Shown: positions 1 through 11,441 of the stretch, piece after piece
Numbering within the stretch: the stretch's first letter is position 1
Layout of the letters: each line of letters starts with the position of its first letter
Source of the DNA: Solanum dulcamara
Taxonomy: Eukaryota > Streptophyta > Magnoliopsida > Solanales > Solanaceae
Length of the DNA stretch: 64,000 nt
Assembly: GCF_947179165.1 (NCBI RefSeq)
Contig: NC_077239.1
Span: 20,429,134-20,493,133, forward strand
Reading direction: 5' to 3'
Made by a program: the position numbers and the translations under genes
The notes under the pieces: model-generated
Database searches by the model: none
The model's input: only the letters and a program-made list of their open reading frames with translations
What the model was told of the DNA's origin: nothing

Positions 1-676
1 ATCCACATGTAGCATATGTACATGACCCGCCTAGTGGAGCAGAGTCTACCTTAGCAAGTAGATTCCCCTTTCTTCTATTGTATGGGGAGACATCGGGATT
101 CAATATTATAGCTCGCATGGTCTTATTGCCGTTTATGGTTCTATCCCATATATTTATGATCTTTTATGCACGTTAATGATTTTAACTATGCATTTCAAAT
201 GCTTTAATCATTATGATTTTTCTCACGATATTACTTGCCTCTTCTTACCATGTACCTTAATTGATCATTGCATCTTATGATTTATATTGCATGTCCTTCC
301 CTCATACTTAGTACATTCAAATGAACAAATGCATAATTATTCCTACATTATTTCATAATTACTCATACATTGGGGACTAGTGATTAACTATATCTTCTTT
401 CAAAGACGTTTATTTCTTTCATGTTGAGGGTGAGACAGAGAAATGTCTTATTCCCTCCCATTTTCATGTTGTAAAGGCATTTATTGGACATATGTTTAGA
501 GTCTATATTGTCAAATTCTCATAGTCTATATGATTCATGATTTACACTCCTTCTTATGTTATTTTCCACACTTACTTTACCTTATGCATGCTTTATGATA
601 TGTAGTGAGGTTGGTTGGATCCCTTCTGGATTTTGATCAACATGTTACACTAGGCCCTAGTTCAGGTTGGGACAAC
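1..676 (+). mobile_element. LTR 3' fragment, same family as element B
   Basis: This stretch matches the 3' third of the element B LTR (about 34500-35213) in order: the gacccgcctag motif, the tagagtctacc...aagtagattc block, the gggagacatcgggatt block, long AT-rich text, and a degenerate LTR end near 670. No primer-binding site follows, so it is the end of a 3' LTR or a solo LTR whose left part lies outside the window. Short open frames here are not coding. Confidence 0.75.
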
Positions 677-734
677 TAGCTAGGCCATATTGACAAACCT
701 CGGGTGGCAATGTAGTTTAAAGGACTAGAGGTTG

Positions 735-2080
735 TTACTAGGGCTTTGTTCGATCCCCCACTTCAAACTCCACTTTGTGCTAACTCAACATCCCATGGAG
801 TACATATCATGTCATAATCATAAATCATACTTGTCATATTCATAAGCTTTTTATAATCATACATCATAAACCTTTTCATTGGAATAGCTCATTATCATGT
901 AATTCATGTAATGTAGTGTCGGCTTTCCATTATTACAAATCCTTGTCATAAAATATCATTAGGGACTTAGGTCACCTTGTCATTAACTTTCTTGAAATAT
1001 CATAGAATCATCATTCAAAACCTTCCATAAATAATTCATAAACCTTGAAAATCATTCAATAAAGCTTTTATTGAATATAAGTTAAAAATCGTGATCATAA
1101 CTCATAAATCATAAATAAACTAGCATATATCATGAATCATTGAAATTCATCTTGAAATCATGCAATATTACGCGAATAATGCCTAAGAAGGCTAATAACA
1201 TTAAAATATATAATGATTAAGAAGACCCAATATAAATTATGAAATTAGGGATTTTTTGTTGAAGAAGTCATTATGAAATTTTAGAGAAAACTTTGGGATT
1301 CCATGGATGAAGTCCCATATGCCTTGACCTCTAGGAGACCTAGACTTATGTGAATTGAAGCTTGACTTGGAAGAAATTGTTTGAAATTGTTTGGAGAAGA
1401 AAAAGACTCGGAGAGAACATTTTTAGAGAAAAGATTTTTATTTAGTAGTTTTTTGGAAGATAATAAGAGGGTTAGAAGAATTTACGATAGTTAATAGGTG
1501 AGAACATAGTCCAAAAAACCTTTCACATTCATTAATGAAATATATGGAATGACCAAAATACCTTTCATTAAAACTGAGAAAGGATGCCTGGAAGGGACCT
1601 CACCACGACCCGTGAAGGACAATACAGGTCGTGGTCCACATCATGATGAGGGACTTATCCTTCTGAAAGAAAGGTCTTGGAAGGGATTTCCCACCACAAG
1701 ACACACCATAGTCCTTTAAAGGCACCATAACCCGTGGTAATTGTCCATGGTGGTATACTTGAACTCAGAGATTTGGGGTTGCAGGAGGGGTTTGCAAGAC
1801 ATCCTACACAGAGAACTTTATCATCTGTTGAGGGAAATACAACTCATGAAGGGTGGTTGTAGTACGAAACATGAAAGGGTCCTGTAGAGGGTGTCCATCA
1901 CGGAGACCATAATTGTCCATGCTCCACACCTTGGCTCATGGTGGGCCCTCATAGACAACACCTCTAATACCTAAATTGCAGGGCATAGACCACAGTGGCC
2001 CTTCATAGCCCATGGTGTTATTCATGGCCCGTTAAGGACCTCGTGCTAAAAAGTTTCATTTTCTAGGGATTCATCTTTTG
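735..2080 (-). mobile_element. LTR fragment, B-like family, inverted
   Basis: Read on the minus strand this resembles the 5' two thirds of the B LTR. Around 735-800 the complement carries the block containing ttagcac, agtgga and agccctagtaacaacc, found in B at 34390-34460. From about 1540 to 2080 it holds the U3-like part with repeated cacgacccgtgaagg-type words. It abuts the plus-strand LTR piece at 1-676, so the two halves of the same family point at each other. No coding potential was seen. Confidence 0.65.
1602..1635. repeat. inverted repeat in LTR U3
   Basis: Arms accacgacc (1602-1610) and ggtcgtggt (1627-1635) are perfect complements around a 16-nt spacer. The same words recur in degenerate form through 1680-2040, as is typical of GC-richer U3 modules in these LTRs. 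Confidence 0.6.
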
Positions 2081-2660
2081 AACCTCGTTTTAAGTTCAAT
2101 GAAAAATGGTAGTTGTGGATCGCCAAATGGACTCAACAACTCACTAAGTGGGTTTTAGGATATCGCTAAAAGTGTGAAAGCTCTCATCAAAAATTCCTTA
2201 AGGTTGTGACTTACAAGGGAGAAGAATTCATCAAGTAGTGTAAAGTTCAGCGACTCACCACACTAGTTTTGGAATGAGAGAATTCTCGCCAAAATTTTCT
2301 ATGCTCAGAAAGCCAGGAGAATTGACAAGTAGAGGAAGGGTTTAGGGACTCGCCAAATGGTTTTAGCGAGCTGAGGTCCCTCGCTAAGTAGTTCAAAGAT
2401 TTTTTCTCAAACTCAAGGCATGGTTGGCGTGAAGGCATACAAAAAGGCTATTCACCGACTTGCACAATAAGTTAAATCAAGCATCTAAAATGTTTGAAAG
2501 AAATTTCCCTCACAGATGAGGATGATAGGCGAGGAATTGGCAACTCGCCAATTAGGTTGGTGAAATCGGCCAATCTCGCCAAAGGGTCCCTGTCAACCTT
2601 TTTAGTGAGGTTAGTTCCATCCTTTTTGACTCATTTAATCCGTAAAATATGTCATTTTGG

Positions 2661-2671
2661 ATCTATTTATA
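2661..2671 (+). promoter_or_regulatory. probable TATA box of element A LTR
   Basis: The sequence tatttataaac lies in the middle of the 5' LTR, downstream of the repetitive U3 and upstream of a CT-rich leader (2700-2790), as expected for the RNA polymerase II promoter of an LTR. The equivalent place in element B has tctataaact (33451-33460). Confidence 0.5.
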
Positions 2672-2845
2672 AACTTATAACCACCCAAATGCTTTGAATT
2701 CCCCTTATCCCCTCTCCAACCACTCTATCCAATAATTCTCTAACTATAATTTCCTCTCAAGAATTTTCTTTCTCTTTCAAGCTAAGGGTTCTCATGGTAA
2801 ATTTCATGTCTCCTAGTTCCAAGTGAATCTAGAGCTTTGATTAAC

Positions 2846-2856
2846 CAAGGTATGTG
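2846..2856 (+). other. splice-donor-like site in LTR leader
   Basis: caag|gtatgtgg with GT at 2850-2851. The same context, caag|gtatgtggg, occurs in the element B 3' LTR (GT at 40818-40819). A matching acceptor-like attacag lies directly before the gag ATG (AG at 4691-4692). The pair would define a leader intron removing the rest of the LTR and the primer-binding site. Splicing is inferred, not shown. Confidence 0.35.
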
Positions 2857-4480
2857 GGAATTTATCCATGTATTATTTTAATGTATTAAGTCCGAAAAAG
2901 TGCTCCCTATTTCTATTAAATTCAATTCAATCGTTATAGGGTTTTGATCAATTTGCATTGGGACAACTCAATTATGTTTTTAATCAGCTATAATGATCTA
3001 TGCATGCATGATTTAACTTCAATTAGATGTTTTCATTAAGTTTTGAAATGACCTATGCATTATACTTTGAATTTCAAGTATAAATTATGATTTCATGATC
3101 ATGGTTTTAAGAATGTTCATGAATGATTTATGTAAAGCTATGAACTATGTTTTCAAGTATGCTTTAAGCAAGTAACCATAAATTATGAAAGGTTTTTTTA
3201 TGATATGAAAGCAAGTATTATTCGGGTGCTTAGAAAGGTAAGCGTCCATGTATTATGTTATGATCATCATTTTAATGAGTAAATTTTATTATGTTTGGAT
3301 GAGGAATTAACATACTGACTATCTTTTATCCTTCTCATTCATATACCAACGGAAAATCTTATGCGAACTGAGCTTTAATGAGTTCTAATATGCAATGACA
3401 AGCAGTTCCTCTTTCTCGCTCTGAGAAATGCATTGTTGGAACTAGGTTGGAATGACAAGCAGATCTAGATTTAGGGGCTCTTACTATATCCTAACGCCAG
3501 GAAATGGTCATTTATACCAGTACTGACAAGATTCTTTTAGCAGGTAATGGAGAGTTATTAATATGGATTGGAATTTATTTGCCTTTCCTGATAGTTATGT
3601 TTTGATGAATTCCTTTGCGATTGACTTAGCACCCAAGTGAACTTTGTGGTAGATATCCATGAAGGAACCTCAAAAGAAATCTTTAGTTCCAAAACTATGT
3701 GCCCCCTTAGATGCGTTTATGTCTTAGCTAATGGATCCAATATATCTCATGTTCATATTTATATGGGAGTTACATCGAATTCTATAATATAGCTCATATG
3801 GTTTTAAATTCCAGTTAAGGTTGTTATTCCATATATGTATATTGTATGTTCTATAAGCTATTATCATGATTTATGATTCATTGACCTTAATAAATTCCTT
3901 CAAGTGTTTTCAAGCTTTATCTCATATTTTAAATATATTTTTTCATGCATAACATATTCATATTGATTATATGTGATTACTCTTGTCCATAAATATTTCT
4001 CGTAGATTTAGTACATTCCATATACTAAGGCATACTTTTGTTTATGTTTTATCATAATTAGGATCTCACAATCATCACTCTCATCCCGCTCATGGCTAGA
4101 TATTGAGTTACTAATTCCTTGTTGATGATTCCACATGTTTTGAGGATGTGACATTTATGATTTTTCTTTATGTTTCATGACCTTCACTCTTTATGTTGTT
4201 GAGCTAAGAACTTTTCCTATGCCACGTCTAGACTAGTAAAGGCATATTAAATTTGTCATAGAGTCTATGTGGTCTCTTTAATCAGAGATTTTAGACTGTT
4301 TTTTCCATTATATTGAGATATTTACGTTGAGACTTTTATTCTACAATCATAACGTCTCTTACTATAGTCTTGTTTATATTATGTATGCTTATGTATGATA
4401 TGTCAAGAGGTATGGTTTGGGGTCCCTCGGGAGGCTAATTGATGTGTTATGCCTAAGGCGTAGCTTGTGTCCTAACAAAC

Positions 4481-4498
4481 TTGGTATCAGAGAACAAG
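4481..4498 (+). other. primer-binding site, element A
   Basis: ttggtatcagagaacaag starts 3 nt after the 5' LTR end. TGGTATCAGAG is the usual plant primer-binding site complementary to the 3' end of initiator methionine tRNA, which primes minus-strand DNA synthesis. Confidence 0.85.
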
Positions 4499-4693
4499 GT
4501 TTAAGATTTCCTAAAGAGTCTAAGATGTTATGTCATATAGAGTCTTGTTCATGGGTATGAAGCATGCCACATCTTTGAATATGAGGATATGTGTTGTTTT
4601 AGGAAACTTTACTTTTTTCTTCTTTCTTATGTCATGCGATAGAATTGAACTGTAAGACTTTTACCTCTTACATTTTCTCTTTGTGATTACAGA

Positions 4694-5760
4694 ATGCCTC
4701 CAGTAACAACTCCCATAATAAGGAATATGAATGAGGAGCAACAAGCTCCCTAAGTTACAAATGATCCTTTGGATGAGAAAGATACTCATGTAGTGTTTTA
4801 GGTCACGTTTCAATTGTTTACCCAAGATGTGGTGCACAAGCTAATAGGGAAGGGGTTTCTCACGAGAACCCAAATGTTGGTACAATGGCTAGTTGAGTTA
4901 ATCACTTCACTCCCACAAACCATCCCGAGTTCCATGGTTCTATATAAGATAGGGATCTACAATAATTTATTGAGGGTATCAGCAAGATTGTTGAGATAAC
5001 GTGGTTTTCACCAGTAGATAAGGTGGACTTCACTTTCTATCAACTCAAGGGAGTGGATCAAATTTGGTTCGAACAATCGAAAAGTTAAAGAGATAGAGGT
5101 GATGGTCCCATTAATAGGGAGGAGCTCAAGGTTGCTTTCCTTGAGCGTTTCTTTTCAATGGAGTTAAGGGAAGATAAGGTGGATAAGCTCATTAATTTGA
5201 GGCAAGGCAACATGAGTTTGAGGGAGTATGCCCTAAAGTTCACCCAAATGTAAACATATGCTCGATTCATGGTATTCGATCCTAGTACTCGTATGAGCAA
5301 GTTTGTCTTAGGAGTGTCATACTTGGTGGTCAAAAAATATAGGACAACCATGTTGACCAAGGAAATGGGCATTTCAATACTTATGATGCATGATGACTAA
5401 ATTGAGGAAGAGAAATTTAAAGATAGAGGTAGGGAGTCCAAGAGCGCCTAGATTGATGTTTGTGAGTTTTCTCATGGAAAGTTGGGTAATTGTGGTCTTT
5501 CACAATTTTTTCCAAAGTTCTCGAGCCAAAATTCTTCTAAAACCCAATCCCCAAAGTACAACAATGATAGGGTGCCTAACCCAAGGTCCCAAGAAAGAGT
5601 TTCAAGTGGACAAACTATTTCCCAATGCAAGAAGTATGGGAAGATGCACCTAGAGAATGTTTCATGGGATCAGGTGCTTGCTTTAGGTGTGGAAAAATGG
5701 GTCACCAAGTAAAGGAATATCCTTTGAGTTCTACTAGAGGTAGAGGTGGATGACCCCAGA
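4694..5760 (+). pseudogene. gag: gag (capsid/nucleocapsid) relic, element A
   Basis: This would encode the structural polyprotein that forms the cytoplasmic virus-like particle. The start is the ATG at 4694, directly after an acceptor-like attacag. A stop follows within 20 codons and the frame shifts repeatedly. The retrotransposon gag core is recognisable at 5120-5250 on the plus strand (ELKVAFLERFF, then LREDKV, then LRQGNMSLREYALKFTQ). A CCHC zinc knuckle reads CFRCGKMGHQVKEY at about 5680-5722; its last cysteine is replaced by tyrosine. Arg/Gly-rich text follows. The open frames at 5390 and 5482 are overlapping pieces of this relic. Confidence 0.8.
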
Positions 5761-5859
5761 CTCAGACTCAGACTACTACAAACCAAGCGGCTCATAATGG
5801 TACTACTTTTCCTTGTGGTCAGCGCCACAATAAATTATATGCCCTACATATTCCTAAGG

Positions 5860-6250
5860 ATTTATATGATTCACCCGATGTTGTGACAAGTATTTTGAAA
5901 GTCTTTGAGTTTGATGTCTCTGTATTGTTAGATCCGGGAGCTACTCTATTATTTGTTACTCCTTATTTTCCCTTGAAATTTGATGTTAGTATCGAGATCA
6001 TGTTAGATCCTTTTTTGGTCTATACTTTTGCTGATGATTCAATTTTTGCTAAAAGAGTCCATAGAAATTGTGCAATTTTAGTTTTTTATAAAATTACCTC
6101 AGTTGACCTTGTAGAGCTTGATATAACCGATTATGATGTTATTTTTGTATGGATTTACTTCAAGCATGTTATGCTTCCATATACTGTAGAACTTGTGTGA
6201 TCAAGTCTTAGTGTCCGACTGTGCCTATCCTAAGATGGAAGAGTAGTAAT
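5860..6250 (+). pseudogene. aspartic protease relic, element A
   Basis: The protease domain of the polyprotein normally cleaves Gag-Pol. The open frame at 5883-6200 shows the active-site region as LLDPGATLLFVTP, matching the family pattern of a catalytic Asp followed by P/S/T-G-A. It is followed by a VYTFADDSIFAKRVHRNC segment and a DITDYDVIF segment where the family has a domain-closing D-x-I-LGMD. The frame ends at a stop at 6198-6200, soon after a changed version of that motif. The catalytic Asp is present, but the domain is no longer joined to gag or RT. Confidence 0.75.
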
Positions 6251-6289
6251 TTCGTATTTAAATGTAAAGTCATCTCGTGCCTTAAATCT

Positions 6290-7180
6290 CGAAAAGTGTT
6301 TTCTAAAGGTGGAAACTATCATTTAGTACGAGTTAGGGATGAATCTCCTACTCTTGATTCAGTTTCAATTATTAATGAGTTTTTGGAAGTATTTCCCGAT
6401 GATCTCCTAAGTACACCTCCCTAATGGGATATAGACTTTGGTATTGATCTTCTTCCCGATAACCAAACTATTTTTATTCTTCCTTACATTATGGCTCCAA
6501 AAGAACTTAAGGAGTTGAAAGATTTGTTGAATACAGGTTTTATTAGACAGATTATCTCCATGGGGTTCTTCAGTTCCCTTTGTTAGAAAGAATGATGGTT
6601 CTATCTATATGTTTATTGACTACCAATAATAGAACAAAGTCATAATAATGAGTAAGTACCCCCATTCTAAAGATTGATGACTTGTTCGATCAACTTCAAG
6701 GAGAAAGTTGCTTCTCAAAAGTCAATCTTTGATCAGGTTATCATAAACTTTAAGTAAGGGAATATGACATCCCAAAGACGACCTTTAGAACTCAGTATGG
6801 TCACTTTGCATTCTTGGTTATGACTTTTAGAGTAATGAATGCTCCTACAACTTTCATGGATTTAATGAACAAGGTGTTTAAGAAATATTTGGACATGTTA
6901 GTTATTGTGTTAATCATTAATATATTGATTTCTTCTCTAAGTGAGGATGAGAATGTCGATCTTTTGAGGATTGTCTTACAAATTCTCAAGGATCATTAAT
7001 TATTTACTAAATTTAGTAAGTGTGAGTTTTGGTTTAGGTCGATTTCTTTCCTTAGTCATATTGTGTCCGATGAAAGTAAAATGGTGAATCCTAAGAAAAT
7101 CGAGGTAGTAAAGAATTAGCCAAGATATTTTTCTCTTTCTGATATTCGATGTTTCTTGGGTTGTCGGTTATTATAGACTT
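6290..7180 (+). pseudogene. pol: reverse transcriptase relic, element A
   Basis: RNA-dependent DNA polymerase relic. Fragments in order: the N-terminal linker ([11 protein letters not shown], 6370-6410), the ELKELKDLL helix (about 6500), a frameshifted fingers region, then RTQYGHFAFLVMTFRVMNAPTTFMDLMN (6790-6870, broken into its own frame). The palm motif that should read F-I-D-D reads L-I-I-N at about 6912-6925, so both metal-binding aspartates are gone. The tail LRIVLQILKDH and FSKCEFWF is recognisable. Multiple stops and frameshifts make this inactive. Confidence 0.85.
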
Positions 7181-7239
7181 TTTGTCGAAGGATTCTTTTC
7201 TATTGCATCGCCGTTGACTACTTTGACTAAAAAAAGGTT

Positions 7240-7760
7240 AAATTCCAATGGTCTGACGCATGCGAGAAAAGCTTCCAAGAGTTGAAAGATAGACTTACTT
7301 TCACTTTGGTGTTGACTTTACTTAAAGTGTCCGACGGGTTTGTGGTATATTATGATGCTTTGAGGGTTGGTCTTGGTTGTATTTTGATGAAAAATAGAAA
7401 ATTCATAGCCTATGCTTTTAGGAAACTTAAGGTGCATAAAAAAACTATCAAATTTATGACTTGGAGTTAACGTCGGTTGTGTTTTATTTGAAGATTTTGA
7501 GACACTATCTTAATTGTGTCCATGTTGATGTATTCACCAACAATAAGATTTAGCAATATGTGTTCATCCAAAAGAACTTGAACCTTTAATAGATGAGATG
7601 GCTTAAGTTGTTGAAGGACTATGATATGAGTGCATTATACCATCCAGATAAAGAAAATGTGGTTATTGATGATCTTAGTAGGTTTTCCATGAATATTATG
7701 CCCATATTGAGGGAGAAAATATGAAGTTAGTTCTTGATTTTCACAGATTAGCACACTTGG
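7240..7760 (+). pseudogene. pol: RNase H and linker relic, element A
   Basis: The tether and RNase H start are open at 7282-7470 (LKDRLTFTLVLTL, then GFVVYYDALRVGLGCIL, then IAYAFRKLKVH). In active relatives the YCDAS block carries the first catalytic Asp; here it is YYDAL, Asp kept. The domain continues in another frame to about 7680 with VHVDVFTNN (normally TDH) and YHPDKENVVIDDLSR (normally NVVADALSR). Several stops interrupt it. Confidence 0.8.
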
Positions 7761-7989
7761 GTGTTCTCTATGTTTATTTGGAGGATGGTGGTGTGGTTGT
7801 ACAAAATGGTTCTGAATTGTCTCTTGTGGTGGATTGAAGGAAAACTGAGATAATGATCTGACTTTTGTTGACTTGAAGAAAATGGTTGTTGAAAATGCCA
7901 ATGAGACTTGCTCCCAAGGGGAAGATAGTGTGCTTAGATATCAAGATTGATTGTGTGTTCCCGAGGGAAATAATATTATCCAATATTCA

Positions 7990-8870
7990 GAGTTCATAAT
8001 ACTCTATTTTTTTAGGATCCACTATTATTTATCGACGTTTAAGGGAAGTGTGTTGGTGGAATGATATGAAGAAGGATATTTTGGAATTTGTGGATGAATG
8101 TCCTAATTGTAATCAAGTGAAGGTTGACCATAAAAAACTATGAGGTTTAGCTTAAGACATTGAGATTCCTACTTGGGAGTGGGAAGACCTAAATATGGAC
8201 TTCATTACCTTTTTGCCTTGTACTAATAGGTAACATGATTCAGTTTGGGTAATTGTTGACCAAATAACTAAGTTAACGCATTTCCTTCATGTTAAGAATT
8301 CCTATTCGACAAAAGATTATGCTAGATTGTACATTCAAGAGTTGGTTAAATATCCTGGAGTTTTGTTATCTATCATTTCGGACTGAGGTACTCAATTCAC
8401 ATCTTAGTTTTGGAAGTTATTTCAAATAGGTCTTGGTACTCAAGTTAAGTTGAGCAAAACTTTACACCCTTAAACCAATGGTCAAGCTAAGCATACTATT
8501 TAGACATTTGAGGACATTTTGAGAGCTTGTATAATTGACTTCAGGGGAAATTGTACTGATCACTTGCCATTAATCTAGTTTGCCTAAAACAATATTTACC
8601 ATACAAGTATTCAAATGAATCTGTTTGAGGCTTTGTATGGTAGGATGTGTAGGTCTCTTATTGGTTGGTTTGAAGTTGGTAATGTTTCCTTTTAAGGACC
8701 CGAGTTGGTGCATGAGGCTATGTAGAAGGTTGGACTTATTAGAGGAAGATTAAAGACTCTCGAAAGAAGAAAAGAGTTACATTTGGATGCTAGGAAAAGG
8801 GACCATGAGTTTGAGGTTAATGATTGGGTTTACTTAAAATCTATCTAATGAAGGGTGCGATACTTTTTGG
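7990..8870 (+). pseudogene. pol: integrase relic, element A
   Basis: Integrase would insert the cDNA into the host chromosome. Visible parts: the HHCC-side segment LREVCWWNDMKKDI and ECPNCNQVK (8040-8130), the first catalytic Asp in LNMDFITFLP (about 8190), and the second in SIISD followed by a stop and GTQFTS (about 8370-8400). The QAERTI segment that carries the catalytic Glu reads QAKHTI (about 8482), so Glu is Lys. SIQMNLFEALYGRMCRS (about 8608-8655) marks the conserved C-terminal side. At least eight in-frame stops are present. Confidence 0.85.
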
Positions 8871-9210
8871 AAGGAAGGGAAAACTTAGTACCTAGTATGT
8901 AGGCCCATATAAGATTTTAAGGCGTTATTGTAAGGTAGAATATGAGTGGGGTTTGCCTTCGAAGTTGGCATCAATGCATCTAGTGTTTCATGTTTCATTG
9001 TTGAAGAAGTGTGTTTGTAATCCTTGATCCATTGTGACCTTGGACAGCGTAGGTGACAACGAGAGTTTATCCCATAAGGAGGTCCAAGTTTAGAGTCTAT
9101 ATTGGCAAGTTTAAAAGTTGAGGAACAAGTAAGTGTCATCCGTTAAAGTGTTGTGGAGGAAACAAGAAGTTAATAGTGCTACATGGGAGGCAGGCCGATG
9201 CTGATATGAT
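8871..9210 (+). pseudogene. pol: pol C-terminal region, element A
   Basis: The end of the polyprotein is recognisable from GPYKILRR-like and VFHVSLLKK-like text (8900-9010) to VKVLWRKQEV..ATWEAG at about 9140-9192, the hallmark C-terminal segment of this gypsy group. From 9210 to 9480 I see only AT-rich noncoding sequence leading to the polypurine tract. Confidence 0.7.
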
Positions 9211-9482
9211 AACATGATATCCTCATCTTTTTAATTCTATTCAAAGTTGGGGTATTAATTTTCTTGATGATTCACTCCATTAAATTTATGAGCTTAAGTC
9301 ATTCTCATGTCTTTTATTTACATGGATGTTCATTAAAATGATTTTTAAGTCATGTTTTAGTTTGGGATTTAATATTCCATGGTTTTATGCATTTAAATGT
9401 TTCATTGCATTCATTATGGGTTGAAAGTATCTTTTTGTACTCTATTCATGCCAGGTTGAGTCCAATTCTAATCTGAGTGTTC

Positions 9483-9497
9483 CCTAGGGGGATATAT
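9483..9497 (+). other. polypurine tract, element A
   Basis: The purine run in cctagggggata directly precedes the TGTAATGAC start of the 3' LTR. It would prime plus-strand DNA synthesis. It is shorter than the tracts of elements C, D and G. Confidence 0.6.
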
Positions 9498-10214
9498 TGT
9501 AATGACTGAGAAATATTTTCTATGTTAAAATCAAATTCAAAGAAAAATGGTAGTTGTGGCTTGCCAAATAGACTCGGCATCTCACGAAGTAGATTTCAGC
9601 TTTTCACCAAAAGTGTGCAAGAGCTCGCCAAATGTTCCTTAAGGTTTTGACTCAGAAGGGAGAAGAATTCATCAAGGAGGGTAAAGTTCGGCTACTCACC
9701 GAACTGGTTTTGCAAGAAGGGAATTCTCGCCTAAATGTTCTGAATAGTTTTCTCATAAAGACAGGAGAATTGGTGAGAAGAATACAAGTGTTGCAATTTG
9801 CCAAATAGTTTTGAAGAGATGAGGTCCCTCGCCAAGTAGTTCAAAGATTCTTTCTCAGACTAAAGGTAGAATTGGAGAGAATTCATTTTGAAAGGCAACT
9901 CACTGGTTTGGACGGTGAGCTAAGTCGAGCTCACTAAATGTTTTAGAGAAATTTTCCTCAGAGACGTGGAGGATAGGTGAGGCGAGGGAGAGATCGGCGA
10001 CTCACTAGTTAGGTCGGTGAGCTCAGCAAATCTCACAAAAGGGTCCCTATCAGCCATTTTAATGAGGTAAACTCTATCCTTTTCGACTCATTTAATCCTT
10101 AAACTATGTTTGTTTGGACCTATTTCTTAATTTACCTCTCCAACAACTCTATGCAATAATTCTCTCATAAGTTTTCCTCCCATGAATTTTCCTCTTACAA
10201 GATAAGGTTCTCAA

Positions 10215-10994
10215 GTTCAAGTATTCCAAGGAATACAAATAATTTAAAAATTATATCTATATCCAATGAATTACACCTAGTAAGAAAAGGTTTTTTGTTT
10301 TAGTTCGATCGGAAATCCCAATGGTTGTTCATGTGTGCACTCCCCGTCTTCTTATCTCACACTCGCTATTAGTCTTACAGTTGAATTAAGATCAAGGAAG
10401 TCTCAACTCCCCAATTCCCTATTAGATAAAGTCAAAATTAAAGTAACTCTTTATGATCCAACCAGCTCGCATAGTGTGATGGCTGATGTGTACAAGGCCC
10501 AGAAATGTATGGTACAGCATGGTTCCTCTCTGTAAGAACCCCATTCCTATTTTGGGAGGAACATATATACTAATACTTTGATTTCCACTTAGTAAGAGGG
10601 ATCTTGAACTAATAAATAAACTCTAGAAACTAAAAAGGGCTATCCTGAGCAATTGCCGAAATGAAGCATTAATCCTTACCAACTTGATCTTTTTTCTCCT
10701 ACCAACAAACATGCATGAACCATTTCAACAAATATGTATCTGTATAGGCCAAAGTCTAAATAGTTAGCTCTTAGACTTTTGGTCAAAAAACAGCGTCACA
10801 TCTGATCTTCTTTCAGATAGGAATGATCACCTTCTAAGCAAAATAGGAGTGAGAATTCCCCAACTAAAAAGAATAGTCATCCCAACATGGGCAATGATAG
10901 ACAGACCAAAGTTTTATACAAACCTTGCCAACTGCCACCTATCTACACCAATCTCTTTTTATTTGAATCACTAGAATAGTCTGGCAAATTCTGG
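10215..10994. other. unrecognised insert inside element A 3' LTR
   Basis: This block has no counterpart in the 5' LTR of A and does not resemble any other repeat in the window. Base composition is less AT-skewed than its surroundings. An open frame of 66 codons at 10335-10535 has no recognised motif. I saw no terminal inverted repeats or clear target duplication. It may be unique host DNA or filler captured during break repair. Its right edge is a fragment of the family E LTR (about 10995-11107). Confidence 0.45.
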
Positions 10995-11034
10995 TCTAGA
11001 CCTCGTATGAAAATTTTAACTGCGTCATTTTGTC

Positions 11035-11441
11035 TGGAACATTGAATCACTAGAATATCTCATTTGCATGCACAAAAATTCAAATGTTTTTTGAGCACCC
11101 CATCAGAGTTCAAGTCTCCTAATTCCAAGTGCATCTAGGGCTTTGATTAAATCACGTATGTGGAAATTCGTCCATGGACACTTTCCATCCATAAAGTCCC
11201 AAATATCTCTCCTTATTTCTATGAAATTAAATTCAATGGAACATTGAATCACTAGAATATCTCATTTGCATGCACAAAAATTCGAATGTTTTTTTAGCAC
11301 CCCATCAGAGTTCAAGTCTCCTAATTCCAAGTGCATCTAGGGCTTTGATTAAATCACGTATGTGGAAATTCGTCCATGGACACTTTCCATCCATAAAGTC
11401 CCAAATATCTCTCCTTATTTCTATGAAATTAAATTCAATGG
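11035..11441 (+). repeat. 202-bp tandem duplication, two copies
   Basis: Copy 1 (11038-11239) and copy 2 (11240-11441) are nearly identical; attgaatcac recurs at 11041 and 11243, a period of 202. I noticed two substitutions (caaatg/cgaatg and ttgagc/tttagc). Each copy joins a family E LTR fragment to an element A LTR fragment, so the duplication happened after those two sequences were joined. Confidence 0.9.

Larger units (their letters stand above)
2085..4477 (+). repeat. Element A 5' LTR
   Basis: The pair of this LTR begins at 9498. Shared blocks include the tggtagttgtgg word, repeated actcgccaa/tcgctaag words (2110-2600), the ttcctctcaagaattttc block (2750), and the long AT-rich 3' half. 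It ends in cctaaca at 4477, just before the primer-binding site. The repeated tcgcca/tcacta words make 2110-2600 a degenerate short-repeat zone. Confidence 0.8.

Noticed and set aside
740..760. ttcgatccccc resembling a tRNA T-loop
   Set aside because: No acceptor stem, anticodon arm or D-arm can be placed around it.
5860..9210. Element A considered as an endogenous pararetrovirus because of its RT and protease
   Set aside because: It has LTRs, a tRNA-Met primer site at the LTR edge and an integrase after RNase H, which pararetroviruses lack; no movement-protein or coat-protein motif seen.
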